Source of the DNA: Phycisphaerae bacterium
GTDB lineage: Bacteria; Planctomycetota; Phycisphaerae; UBA1845
Direction of reading: 5' to 3'
NCBI GenBank assembly: GCA_029260155.1
Contig: JAJDDU010000091.1
Coordinates: 1 to 5,622, forward strand
Length of the DNA stretch: 5,622 nucleotides
Positions 1-5,249 of this stretch are shown piece by piece. Both the position numbers and the translations under genes were made by a program. Below the pieces are notes generated by a model. The model saw nothing but the letters and a program-made list of their open reading frames with translations. It was not told the origin of the DNA and ran no database searches. Each line of letters opens with the position of its first letter. Positions within the stretch are counted from its first letter, which is position 1.

Positions 1-76
1 GCCCTCGCTGTCTTCATGCCGAATCAAAACCTCACAGGGCTTGATTCTGCGCGAAAACCAGCCAGGGCGGCCAAGG

Positions 77-132
77 GCGCTACGTTTTTCAACCGACCGC
101 CGGAACCGCCAAAGCGCTACGTTTTTCAACCG
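77..132 (+). repeat. 19-bp perfect direct repeat (77-95 and 114-132)
   Basis: The 19-mer GCGCTACGTTTTTCAACCG occurs at 77-95 and again at 114-132, an offset of 37 bases. The bases before each copy are also alike (GCCAAGG against GCCAAA). The second copy runs straight into the transposase helix-turn-helix region and takes the place of the usual start of the protein. It may be a small duplication or derive from the element's end sequence. No inverted copy is found downstream, which agrees with loss of the right end. Confidence 0.75.
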
Positions 133-135
133 CCG

Positions 136-649
136 TTCACAGTGCTTGCGGCCTACGATCGTGGGATGAAAACCAAGCAGGTTGCAGACCTCTTTCAAGT
201 GAGTTCGTCCTGGGCTCGTCGCGTGAAACAACGTCGGCGTGAGACTGGCGAGACGGCGCCACGGCCGCGTGGCGGCGCGACGGTGATAAGATCGATCTCG
301 ACCAGTTGGCGGAGTTGGTCAAGCAACGCCCCGACGCGACGATCAAAGAGTTGCATGCACTTCTCGGAGCCGACTGTGTTGAATCGGCAGTGGGCCTGGC
401 GCTCAAACGACTGGGATTGTCTTTAAAAAAAAGACGATCCACGCTGCAGAGCAAGACCGGCCGGACGTAGCCCGCCGCCGCGCCGCTTGGCGGCGTATCC
501 AACCGAGAATTGACGCCAATCGAATGATCTTCATCGATGAGACATGGGCCAAGACGAACATGACTCGATTGCGTGGCCGGGCGCCGCGTGGCGAGCGCTT
601 GGTCGACAAGACACCACACGGTCAGACGGCTCGCAACGTTTACCCTTGA
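136..649 (+). pseudogene. IS630-family transposase remnant, frameshifted and 3'-truncated
   Basis: The reading begins with a helix-turn-helix typical of IS630 transposases (LAAYDRGMKTKQVADLF, then SSWARRVKQRRRETG) in frame 1. It passes to frame 3 near 276-279 (DKIDLDQLAELVKQRPDAT) and to frame 2 at the A8 tract 425-432. From there it runs HAAEQDRPD, then FIDETWAKTNMTRLRGRAP, ending at a TGA at 647-649. The Asp of FIDE (codon 536-538) matches the first catalytic Asp of the DDE triad. The usual Gly after DET is Trp here. Family similarity stops after VDKTPHG near 618, so the second Asp and the final Glu are missing and no active enzyme can be made. A -1 shift at A8 is normal for many IS630 elements, but the shift near 277 looks like a one-base loss. 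The normal N-terminus (like PYSxDLRxRV) is also disturbed. An ATG at 16 opens the frame, but residues before about 139 show no family likeness. Confidence 0.85.
425..432 (+). other. A8 slippery tract, probable -1 frameshift site of the IS630 transposase
   Basis: Eight A residues follow TCTTT and precede G. Read in frame 3 the codons are TTA AAA AAA AGA, which soon reach a TAG at 468-470. Slipping back one base on A AAA AAA gives AAA AAA AAG ACG and restores the conserved KKK-T-HAAEQDRPD reading. This matches the A-rich heptamers known to drive programmed -1 frameshifting in insertion sequences. It is probably an ancestral feature of the element rather than decay, although the copy here is dead anyway. 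Confidence 0.6.
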
Positions 650-682
650 TTCCCCAACAATGTCGAGTGAGCCAAAATGATT

Positions 683-695
683 CCATTTTCACGGA
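683..695 (+). repeat. Dispersed motif, diverged copy 1
   Basis: CCATTTTCACGGA differs from the copies at 3079 and 5285 at two positions. It is followed by GAAGAGAAAGCCTTTGTCGAT, which resembles GAAAGCAAGCCTTTCCGAT after the copy at 3079, so the likeness is longer than the 13-base core. Confidence 0.4.
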
Positions 696-833
696 GAAGA
701 GAAAGCCTTTGTCGATCATGTTCGTCATCCAACGTCACAGCATCATCCCGGACACGGACACATGAAGCGAATCGAAGCCAGGGCTTGGGTGTCCCAATCG
801 AAGGTACGATATGGCACCAGGATCATGAACCGG

Positions 834-852
834 GGGGTATCCTGGCTACCCC
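834..852 (+). other. Small hairpin upstream of the zinc-ribbon gene
   Basis: GGGGTA and TACCCC form perfect 6-bp arms around the 7-base loop TCCTGGC. No T-tract follows, so it is not an ordinary terminator. It lies about 74 bases before the start codon at 926 and could be an operator or a leader structure, or chance in G+C-rich DNA. Confidence 0.25.
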
Positions 853-925
853 GTCTCGCCATAGCGGATAGACTGACACGCATGGACGAGAGCCCAGTAG
901 ACGTTCGCGAGGATGAGGACCAACC

Positions 926-1468
926 ATGATCGATGACCTGTGGAGAAAGCTCGAACCGCTGGCGGATCGGGCCGACGAGGAAGTCGAACGCTTCTTGACC
1001 TCACCAGCAAGCGAGGAACTGAAGGCGATCATCCAAGCGGCGGCAGCGACCCTGCCGGAGGGATGTTCCGTATCGTTGGACATCACGCTCAACGTCTTCG
1101 ATCCCGAGCGAGGCAACGAACTTCCGTTGCTGACGACCGGCCTGGCGGCTTCCGGGCAATCAGAAGCGCATGTAACCCACGGAGACAGCTCACCATGCCG
1201 GTACCTTGTTGACGGCGACATCTGCGAAGTGCCGCATGACCGCTGCCCACATTGCTGGGCGTGTTGGGACTTCAAGATCGGTCCTCCGGGTTCCCAGCAG
1301 GAAACACACCCGTGTGCAGGCTGCGGTTACCAATTGGGCGAAGAGGTGAAGCTAATGTTGGACAGCGACAAATGTCCGCACTGTGACCAGGGCAAGATGT
1401 CCATGCAAGACCCGACTTGCGAACGGTGCGGGTTTACCATTGCTCCGGGTATCGTTGCCTGGGGATAA
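926..1468 (+). CDS. Double zinc-ribbon protein, function unknown
   Basis: A 180-residue protein starting at ATG 926, with GAGGAC at 915-920 as ribosome binding site. The N-terminal half (about 1-90) is mainly acidic and helical at first (LWRKLEPLADRADEEVERFL), then strand-like (CSVSLDITLNVFD, 47-59). The C-terminal half holds two treble or ribbon-like metal sites: C107-x2-C110 with C130-x2-C133, and C150-x2-C153 with C165-x2-C168. The knuckles are CPHC, CAGC, CPHC and CERC, each of CxxC type. Extra cysteines at 91, 100 and 113 may be redox-active or assist metal binding. Such paired ribbons usually bind protein or nucleic acid, but nothing here identifies the partner. The protein is presumably cytoplasmic, with no signal peptide or membrane segment. 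It is the first gene of a cluster running to 3055, so it may be co-transcribed with the three unrecognised genes that follow. I do not recognise the family. Confidence 0.88.
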   Translation: MIDDLWRKLEPLADRADEEVERFLTSPASEELKAIIQAAAATLPEGCSVSLDITLNVFDPERGNELPLLTTGLAASGQSEAHVTHGDSSPCRYLVDGDICEVPHDRCPHCWACWDFKIGPPGSQQETHPCAGCGYQLGEEVKLMLDSDKCPHCDQGKMSMQDPTCERCGFTIAPGIVAWG

Positions 1469-1502
1469 CGCGGCAGATCGCGTCGGGCCGTTGGAGGCAG
1501 CC

Positions 1503-1919
1503 ATGCCGAAGCCAGCGAAGCAACGAGCGGAAGCTACCCGACGCACGTCACCGCTTCGTAAGATCGTCGGGGACGACGTTTACGAAGTGTGGGTTACGAT
1601 GCTCAAGAAGCTCGTTCCCGATGGCCGTACGCATCGTCTCTCCATTCTGGTGGCGTCAATGCTGGCATACGCTTCGAGCATCGCATGGGCGAGCCGCGAC
1701 ACCGACGATGAAGATGATCCGGCCTATCCGTTGTTGGCGGCATCGGAGGGCGTGGACGATGAGGAAGCGTTGCGGCTTATGAAGCCGATGCTCACTCAAC
1801 TCTTCAAGGATGCCAAGGTCAAGTACGAGCGGGTCAGCAGTCGGGGCGAGCAGTACAGCATTCTCTGGGAGGCGACCATCGAGTTCTGCCGCTGGCACAA
1901 CCACCCATGGGAAGGATAA
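1503..1919 (+). CDS. Uncharacterised protein, 138 residues
   Basis: The start is ATG 1503, because GGAGG at 1493-1497 sits five bases ahead of it. The same frame is open upstream to 1383, but that part overlaps the zinc-ribbon gene. The N-terminus is strongly basic (MPKPAKQRAEATRRTSPLRK), followed by a helical stretch with a mildly hydrophobic core (HRLSILVASMLAYASSIAWA, about 44-63). An acidic linker (DTDDEDDP, 66-73) comes next, then a more ordered C-terminal part with WEATIEFCRWHNHPWEG at the end. The hydrophobic core is short and contains polar residues, so I read it as a buried helix rather than a clear membrane span. It lies 34 bases after the zinc-ribbon gene and 25 before the next one, which suggests an operon. 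I recognise no domain and offer no function. Confidence 0.82.
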   Translation: MPKPAKQRAEATRRTSPLRKIVGDDVYEVWVTMLKKLVPDGRTHRLSILVASMLAYASSIAWASRDTDDEDDPAYPLLAASEGVDDEEALRLMKPMLTQLFKDAKVKYERVSSRGEQYSILWEATIEFCRWHNHPWEG

Positions 1920-1944
1920 TCGCGGATGAGTTTGGAGACGACCC

Positions 1945-2346
1945 GTGAGCACAGATGAGCCTGACGATTTCTTCCGACCGCCGAACGACAACGCGTACGA
2001 AGCCGATGAGCTTCGCACTGGTCCTCCGCTTGATTACGTTGCGGAGAAGTTTCGCCACAATCTCGAAGCCTTGCACCGCCTCATCTACGACATCAAGAAC
2101 AGGGTGCCCGAGGATCTGTCCGTGGAGCATCCGTCCGTCGAGTCAACCGTTTCCGTCAGAGACGAGTACCTCCTCCCATCGGCTCATTACGCTTTCCGCT
2201 CAGCCATCGTTGGCTACCTTGCATTGAAGAACATGCTCGCCCTGGCGAACGACAACGATCTGAGTGACCGCCTGTCGTCCTACTCGCGGGAGGAATTCAC
2301 GGATTGGCTTGACCGAATCGACCGGGGAGGCTCCGTCAAGGGATGA
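1945..2346 (+). CDS. Uncharacterised helical protein, 133 residues, GTG start
   Basis: The likely start is GTG 1945, preceded by GGAG at 1934-1937 with a spacing of seven bases. No in-frame ATG with a comparable site lies near. The first 30 residues are acidic and probably disordered (MSTDEPDDFFRPPNDNAYEA). The rest looks helical: YVAEKFRHNLEALHRLIYDI (31-50), then a loop, then HYAFRSAIVGYLALKNMLAL (81-100) and EEFTDWLDRIDRG near the end. No catalytic motif, metal site or clear membrane span is visible. The gene is 25 bases downstream of the 138-residue gene and ends 7 bases before the next start, so translation of the two is probably linked. I do not recognise the family. The codon choice is rich in G or C at third positions, as in its neighbours, and supports real coding. 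Confidence 0.8.
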   Translation: MSTDEPDDFFRPPNDNAYEADELRTGPPLDYVAEKFRHNLEALHRLIYDIKNRVPEDLSVEHPSVESTVSVRDEYLLPSAHYAFRSAIVGYLALKNMLALANDNDLSDRLSSYSREEFTDWLDRIDRGGSVKG

Positions 2347-2353
2347 CGAATCG

Positions 2354-3055
2354 ATGACCACAATCCGAAGCACCCTCAGCCAGTTTCTCGCCGAAACCGG
2401 CGAGGGCAACCCTGGCTCCATGTCGTCCCCTGCCATGGTCATCGATTCGTTCGGAAAGTACCTCGACGATTATGGCCACGAGGACCTGAACGAGTTCGAG
2501 CGAGCCCGATTCGACAAGGAGTGGGCCGAGGACAACCGTTTCTGCGACATCTTCGTCCCGGACCACATCCAGCCTTTCCACATTAAATCCTTCCTCAGCA
2601 CTTTCGTTATCCGGAAAGTCATGGGCACGAAGGGATTTCGCAAGGCGTGCGGCCCCGTGATGGAGAAGCTGGCGTCCTGGCTGTTGGAGAAGGGCCACTG
2701 GGACGAGGACGCGATGACCTACTACCGAGATCTAGTCGGTGATGACGCGGGCGGAGATCTGGTCGGTTGCGACGAGTTCACCAACGCACTCCACGAATAC
2801 GTCGAGAAGCATCCGGTTCGAGATGACGAGACTGACTTCGACGACGATGACCATTATAACGACCAGCTGACCATCAAGAAGGTCGAAGCTGGTCGGCTGG
2901 TCTTCGACGGGCTGCTCGACGGCGAGGAGGACATCGTGATCTCATTGCCGAAGTCAGTCACCGGCAAAGCCAAGGCAGGGTGGTCCGTGACGATGGAGAT
3001 CGCCCGCATTAAGGACAAGTGGCGAATCCTCGGTGTCGGGAACGCGTATCCGTGA
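2354..3055 (+). CDS. Acidic two-domain protein, 233 residues, function unknown
   Basis: The start is taken at ATG 2354, seven bases after the preceding stop, with AAGGGA at 2338-2343 as ribosome binding site. A longer frame from 2264 would lie inside the upstream gene. Residues 1-155 look all-helical (VIDSFGKYLDDYGHEDLNEF; HIKSFLSTFVIRKVMG at 77-91; VMEKLASWLLEKGHWDEDAM at 102-121). A very acidic linker follows (DDETDFDDDD, 157-166). Residues 171-233 look beta-rich (LTIKKVEAGRLVFDGLLDG; DIVISLPKSV) and end KWRILGVGNAYP. The order of a helical domain and a small barrel-like domain ending in G-N-x-Y-P reminds me of conserved hypothetical proteins in archaea and other bacteria, a recollection only. 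The helical part faintly resembles the SAM-like fold of recombinase N-termini, but there is no catalytic domain. It is the last gene of the cluster, and its final codons recur at 5214-5249. Confidence 0.86.
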   Translation: MTTIRSTLSQFLAETGEGNPGSMSSPAMVIDSFGKYLDDYGHEDLNEFERARFDKEWAEDNRFCDIFVPDHIQPFHIKSFLSTFVIRKVMGTKGFRKACGPVMEKLASWLLEKGHWDEDAMTYYRDLVGDDAGGDLVGCDEFTNALHEYVEKHPVRDDETDFDDDDHYNDQLTIKKVEAGRLVFDGLLDGEEDIVISLPKSVTGKAKAGWSVTMEIARIKDKWRILGVGNAYP

Positions 3056-3056
3056 C
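3026..3056 (+). repeat. Gene-tail direct repeat, copy A
   Basis: The last ten codons plus stop of the 233-residue gene, with a little more on the 3' side. It matches 5220-5250 at 28 of 31 positions. The differences are one synonymous change (GGT/GGC), T/G in the penultimate codon (Tyr to Asp) and G/C in the last sense codon (synonymous Pro). The copies flank the block of genes at 3302-5211. Confidence 0.8.
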
Positions 3057-3078
3057 GCAAGGCGTGGCCAAGTTGCTT

Positions 3079-3091
3079 CCGTTTTCGCGGA
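3079..3091 (+). repeat. Dispersed motif CCGTTTTCGCGGA, copy 2
   Basis: CCGTTTTCGCGGA occurs here and at 5285-5297 exactly, and as CCATTTTCACGGA at 683-695. The copies at 683 and here also share a following AAGCCTTT-type stretch (704-710 region and 3097-3104). TCCG and CGGA can pair over a TTTTCG loop, so it may be a small REP-like intergenic hairpin. All three copies lie between genes. Confidence 0.5.
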
Positions 3092-3225
3092 GAAAGCAAG
3101 CCTTTCCGATTCTGCCATGTCGCACATCGGCAGCCGTGAAGGACGGCACCGACTCTCCGGGTGATCGGAAGCAGAATCTGCACGCATCGGCCTGGGTATT
3201 GAGACGACGGCGACTACAAATCCTG

Positions 3226-3247
3226 GCAGGCTTTGTAACAGCCCTGC
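3226..3247 (+). other. Hairpin just upstream of the membrane-protein promoter candidate
   Basis: GCAGGCT pairs with AGCCCTGC across a TTGTAAC loop, giving seven base pairs with one bulged C on the 3' arm. No T-run follows, so it is a poor intrinsic terminator. Its place between the four-gene cluster and the membrane-protein gene, just ahead of an extended -10 box, fits an operator or a weak 3' end structure. Confidence 0.35.
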
Positions 3248-3258
3248 GGACGCCGGGG

Positions 3259-3267
3259 TGGTATACT
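3259..3267 (+). promoter_or_regulatory. Extended -10 promoter candidate (TGGTATACT)
   Basis: TG, one base, then TATACT forms an extended -10 element with five of six consensus bases in the hexamer. No good -35 lies 16-18 bases upstream, which extended -10 promoters may tolerate. Transcription would start near 3274, upstream of the strong ribosome binding site at 3280-3291 and the chosen start at 3302. This also argues against the ATG at 3269. Confidence 0.4.
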
Positions 3268-3279
3268 TATGATGACTAC

Positions 3280-3291
3280 GGAGGAGGGAGG
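3280..3291 (+). promoter_or_regulatory. Strong Shine-Dalgarno deciding the start at 3302
   Basis: GGAGGAGGGAGG lies ten bases before ATG 3302. The in-frame ATGs at 3269 and 3272 have no purine-rich site in front and would place this tract inside the coding region as Glu-Glu-Gly-Gly, so the later start is preferred. Confidence 0.7.
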
Positions 3292-3301
3292 CCGAGCGAC
3301 G

Positions 3302-4027
3302 ATGGAACAATCGCGTGCCGTGCCATTGAGCAATCAGGCAGTGAATATGCCCAACGACGAACTCCTGCGTATTGTTAATCTACTGCAACGGCGAGAGAGA
3401 ATTCAAACCCTCAAGGTAGTCGCAATGTTCCTGCTCGGGCTCCCGCTCTTGTTGGTCGGTCCCTGTACCATTACTGGGATTTTCTGGCTAGCCAACTTCC
3501 TCGGCCGCACTGGTTGGCAGCTTCCATGGGGTTGGGTGTTTTTCGGATTGACGGTCCTGATGGTGCCATTGCTCGTGAGCATAGCGAATCGGGGAACTGG
3601 TGATCAGTGTGTCCAGGCGATGAATGAATCGGAAGTGTACGTGCCACATCGCGGCCTGATCGGTGTACCCGGCACCTTTCCACGCATGCTTGCCTGTGCA
3701 ACGGTCGCGGCGAACGCGAATATCATTGCGAAGGGATTCACCGATGTCTTTGCCATTGGAGCACAAATGGTCGTGTCCGGCTGGCTTCAATGGGGAACGC
3801 GCATTGCACTCCGGGATGTCGAACGTTTGCGGGTCGCAGGCATCGTCCAATTGCTTTGGGGCGTGGACGAAGGCGTTGACACCACACAGGTCCTGCGTCC
3901 GCAAGAGACGAACCAGGACCTTTTCCCGGTGCTGGTTTACCTAACCCATCACGGATGGATTGGCATCCGTAGCGATGGCAAACGCATTTGGCTTTCGTCG
4001 GATGCCAGGCTCATACTGGAGCAATGA
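3302..4027 (+). CDS. Membrane protein with two N-terminal helices and a soluble C-terminal domain
   Basis: A 241-residue protein. After a polar N-terminus (1-35) come two hydrophobic segments at about 37-66 (VVAMFLLGLPLLLVGPC onward) and 76-95 (PWGWVFFGLTVLMVPLLVSI). A basic/polar boundary (ANRGTGDQ) follows, then about 145 residues without a further clear span. The tail, VLVYLTHHGWIGIRSDGKRIWLSSDARLIL (209-238), has the helix-strand-turn-strand look of a winged helix, as in WIGIRSDGKRIWLS. That is an inference from pattern only. The membrane hairpin would put both ends on the cytoplasmic side. The protein may be a sensor or scaffold, but no catalytic residues can be named. It begins a new group of genes after a 246-base spacer with its own promoter candidate. 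I do not recognise the family. Confidence 0.82.
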   Translation: MEQSRAVPLSNQAVNMPNDELLRIVNLLQRRERIQTLKVVAMFLLGLPLLLVGPCTITGIFWLANFLGRTGWQLPWGWVFFGLTVLMVPLLVSIANRGTGDQCVQAMNESEVYVPHRGLIGVPGTFPRMLACATVAANANIIAKGFTDVFAIGAQMVVSGWLQWGTRIALRDVERLRVAGIVQLLWGVDEGVDTTQVLRPQETNQDLFPVLVYLTHHGWIGIRSDGKRIWLSSDARLILEQ

Positions 4028-4112
4028 CTTAGCATACCTGAACGCTGATTGGCCGGGCACCCTCCTTCATCGGATCAGCCGAACGACACCGGAGCCGAGG
4101 TTGTACGAAGCG

Positions 4113-4274
4113 ATGAACGCCGTCACCAAAGTCGTGATCGAGATGATCCGCTACACCGGATACGTCGTGAGCTTCACGTACGACGATAACGCGAAGCCCG
4201 TGGTGACCGCTGTTGATGAAAGTACTCGTGTACGGTGGCCCAATGCTGGCGGACTCCGGGGGAGGCTGGGATGA
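4113..4274 (+). CDS. Small uncharacterised protein, start uncertain
   Basis: The frame ends at a TGA (4272-4274) that overlaps the ATG of the next gene as ATGA, a common sign of translational coupling and the best reason to accept it. From ATG 4113 it gives 53 residues (MNAVTKVVIEMIRYTGYVVS, then FTYDDNAKPVVTAVDES). This looks like a helix followed by a beta hairpin. The frame stays open upstream to ATG 3960 (104 residues), with G or C at most third positions between 4028 and 4112. The true start may therefore be TTG 4101 (GGAG at 4091-4094), ATG 4002 or ATG 3960, the last two overlapping the membrane-protein gene. It could also be the remaining end of a larger gene cut when this block was assembled. 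No function is proposed. Confidence 0.5.
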   Translation: MNAVTKVVIEMIRYTGYVVSFTYDDNAKPVVTAVDESTRVRWPNAGGLRGRLG

Positions 4275-4585
4275 TCCCGGCAAAGGAGTGTGATGACGTG
4301 GGCGGAGATGCGGACGAAGTGGAAACGACCAACCAAGGCCAGTGGGTCGTCTACGTGCTTCGGTGTGCTGATGACTCGTTGTATACTGGGATCACGAACG
4401 ACTTGGGGCGGCGATGCCAACAGCACAACGCCGGAACCGCTTCTCGGTATACTCGCGGTCGTGTCCCCACGAGTCTCGTCTACCAGGAAATCCAACCCAG
4501 CCGAAGCCAGGCGTTGAAGCGTGAAATGGCCATCAAGGCACTCTCCCGACAGCAAAAGGAATCGCTGATCCAGCGTGCGGCGTAG
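4271..4585 (+). CDS. GIY-YIG endonuclease-domain protein, UPF0213/YhbQ-like
   Basis: A 104-residue protein whose core matches the small single-domain GIY-YIG family. The signature strands are VYVLRCADDSLYTGITNDLG (27-46), with VYV and YTG as the GIY and YIG elements. LGRRCQQHN (45-53) carries the conserved Arg and His-Asn. TASRYTRGR follows, and then the helix QALKREMAIKALSRQQKESL (80-99), in which Glu85 fits the metal-binding catalytic Glu. YhbQ of E. coli has the same order and a similar ending (KQLTKRQKERL). Family members are usually 80-100 residues, so this one is complete apart from an acidic extension of about 22 residues at the N-terminus. The start has GGAGG at 4261-4265, five bases upstream. 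The fold cuts or nicks DNA in better-studied relatives such as UvrC and SLX1, but the role of free-standing UPF0213 proteins is poorly defined. It is cytoplasmic and coupled to the preceding ORF through ATGA. Confidence 0.93.
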   Translation: MIPAKECDDVGGDADEVETTNQGQWVVYVLRCADDSLYTGITNDLGRRCQQHNAGTASRYTRGRVPTSLVYQEIQPSRSQALKREMAIKALSRQQKESLIQRAA

Positions 4586-4623
4586 CCCGAAGGAGCGGCC
4601 ACCCTAACATAGAGGAGAACGAG

Positions 4624-5211
4624 ATGCACCAGATGTTGAGCAGGAATGTTTTTCTGGTCAAAGAACATGTTGGAATGTTCAAGGCTGCGAACAACTACGA
4701 CGTGTATGATCCTCACACAGGCCGAATCATCATGGAATGCCGTGAAGACCGGCTGGGGATCCTGACAAAGCTGTTGAGGTTCACCGACTACAAACGAATG
4801 ACGCCCTTTGATATACAGATAAGAACTCCTGACGGGAGCCAGGTCGTTCGCATTACAAGAGGCATTTCCGTGTTCTTGTCAAAGGTCAAAGTTCTCGACG
4901 AGCATGATCAGGTCATTGGAGGATTCAAGCAAAAGCTCTTCTCGGTGGGCGGGGCTTTTGATGTCCTGGATGACCGCGATAACTCGATTTGCAAACTGAA
5001 GGGCAAATGGACAGGGTGGGACTTCAAGTTCATGGCCGGTGAGATCGAACTCGCACATGTAACAAAGAAATGGACGGGCATCGGCAAGGAGCTGTTCACA
5101 AGTGCGGACAACTACGTGCTCGAAATATCTGAGTCTATCGCTGGGGACGATCCGGTTCGTCAACTGATTCTTGCCGCCGTCATGTGTATTGACATGGTTC
5201 TTAAGGAGTAG
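4624..5211 (+). CDS. LURP-one-related / phospholipid scramblase-like protein
   Basis: A 195-residue protein that begins MHQMLSRNVFLVKEHVGMFK and alternates short strands along its length (NYDVYDPHTGRIIMEC; PFDIQIRTPDGSQVVRITRG; SKVKVLDEHDQVIGGFKQKL; FDVLDDRDNSICKLKGKW). A hydrophobic helix closes it (VRQLILAAVMCIDMVLKE, 178-195). This order, a 12-strand barrel around a C-terminal helix, is that of the LURP-one-related (LOR, Tubby/scramblase-like) superfamily. The family touches KKWTGIGKELFTSADNYV (148-165) and the final ILAAVxCID helix are distinctive. The length is normal and it looks intact. GAGGAG at 4612-4617 is the ribosome binding site. In bacteria the role is unproven; plant LURP1 is linked to defence and scramblases to lipid movement. 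Four lines of its sequence counted by hand give about 47% G+C against about 59% in the 233-residue gene, which suggests separate acquisition. Confidence 0.88.
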   Translation: MHQMLSRNVFLVKEHVGMFKAANNYDVYDPHTGRIIMECREDRLGILTKLLRFTDYKRMTPFDIQIRTPDGSQVVRITRGISVFLSKVKVLDEHDQVIGGFKQKLFSVGGAFDVLDDRDNSICKLKGKWTGWDFKFMAGEIELAHVTKKWTGIGKELFTSADNYVLEISESIAGDDPVRQLILAAVMCIDMVLKE

Positions 5212-5213
5212 GC

Positions 5214-5249
5214 TGGTCCATCCTCGGCGTCGGGAACGCGGATCCCTGA
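5214..5249 (+). pseudogene. Remnant 3' end of a paralogue of the 233-residue gene
   Basis: Eleven codons and a stop read WSILGVGNADP, against WRILGVGNAYP at the end of the gene that closes at 3055. Only the last codons survive. Three bases upstream is the stop of the LURP-one gene, with no further likeness. The reading frame is kept and two of the three base differences across the 31-base repeat are synonymous, so the fragment comes from a coding copy rather than from chance. Confidence 0.7.

Larger units (their letters stand above)
650..925. other. Gene-free stretch between IS remnant and the four-gene cluster
   Basis: I see no convincing gene in these 276 bases. Short frames open here lack family-like composition and good ribosome binding sites. 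The stretch contains a diverged copy of the dispersed motif (683-695, followed by AGCCTTTGTCGAT at 704-716), a small inverted repeat TTGGG-TGT-CCCAA (785-797) and a hairpin with arms GGGGTA/TACCCC (834-839, 847-852). The promoter of the following cluster should lie here, but no clear -35/-10 pair stands out. Confidence 0.5.

Noticed and set aside
77..150. Start of a CRISPR-like or tandem repeat array
   Set aside because: There are only two copies, the unit likeness ends after about 19 bases, and no further units follow.
785..813. Promoter made of TTGGGT, 17 bases and GATATG before the zinc-ribbon gene
   Set aside because: Each box matches the consensus at only three of six positions, so this is no better than chance. 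The TTGGG-TGT-CCCAA palindrome in it is also short.
677..871. Plus-strand ORF of 64 codons in the spacer before the cluster
   Set aside because: It has no ribosome binding site, its arginine- and serine-rich composition is typical of random frames in G+C-rich DNA, and it overlaps the dispersed motif.
823..1275. Minus-strand frame of 150 codons
   Set aside because: It is the shadow of the zinc-ribbon gene, whose cysteine pattern proves the plus-strand reading.
2264..2353. Upstream extension of the 233-residue gene to ATG 2264
   Set aside because: It lies inside the preceding gene, and ATG 2354 has a ribosome binding site and a 7-base gap to the previous stop.
926..3055. The four-gene cluster as a known anti-phage defence system
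   Set aside because: No nuclease, NTPase, methylase, reverse transcriptase, TIR or other effector motif is visible, so such a label would be unsupported.
3269..3301. Earlier starts at ATG 3269 or 3272 for the membrane protein
   Set aside because: They have no purine-rich site upstream, they overlap the -10 candidate, and the strong ribosome binding site would become coding sequence.
3488..3904. Minus-strand frame of 138 codons
   Set aside because: It lies opposite the membrane-protein gene, has no plausible ribosome binding site or domain, and would have unlikely composition.
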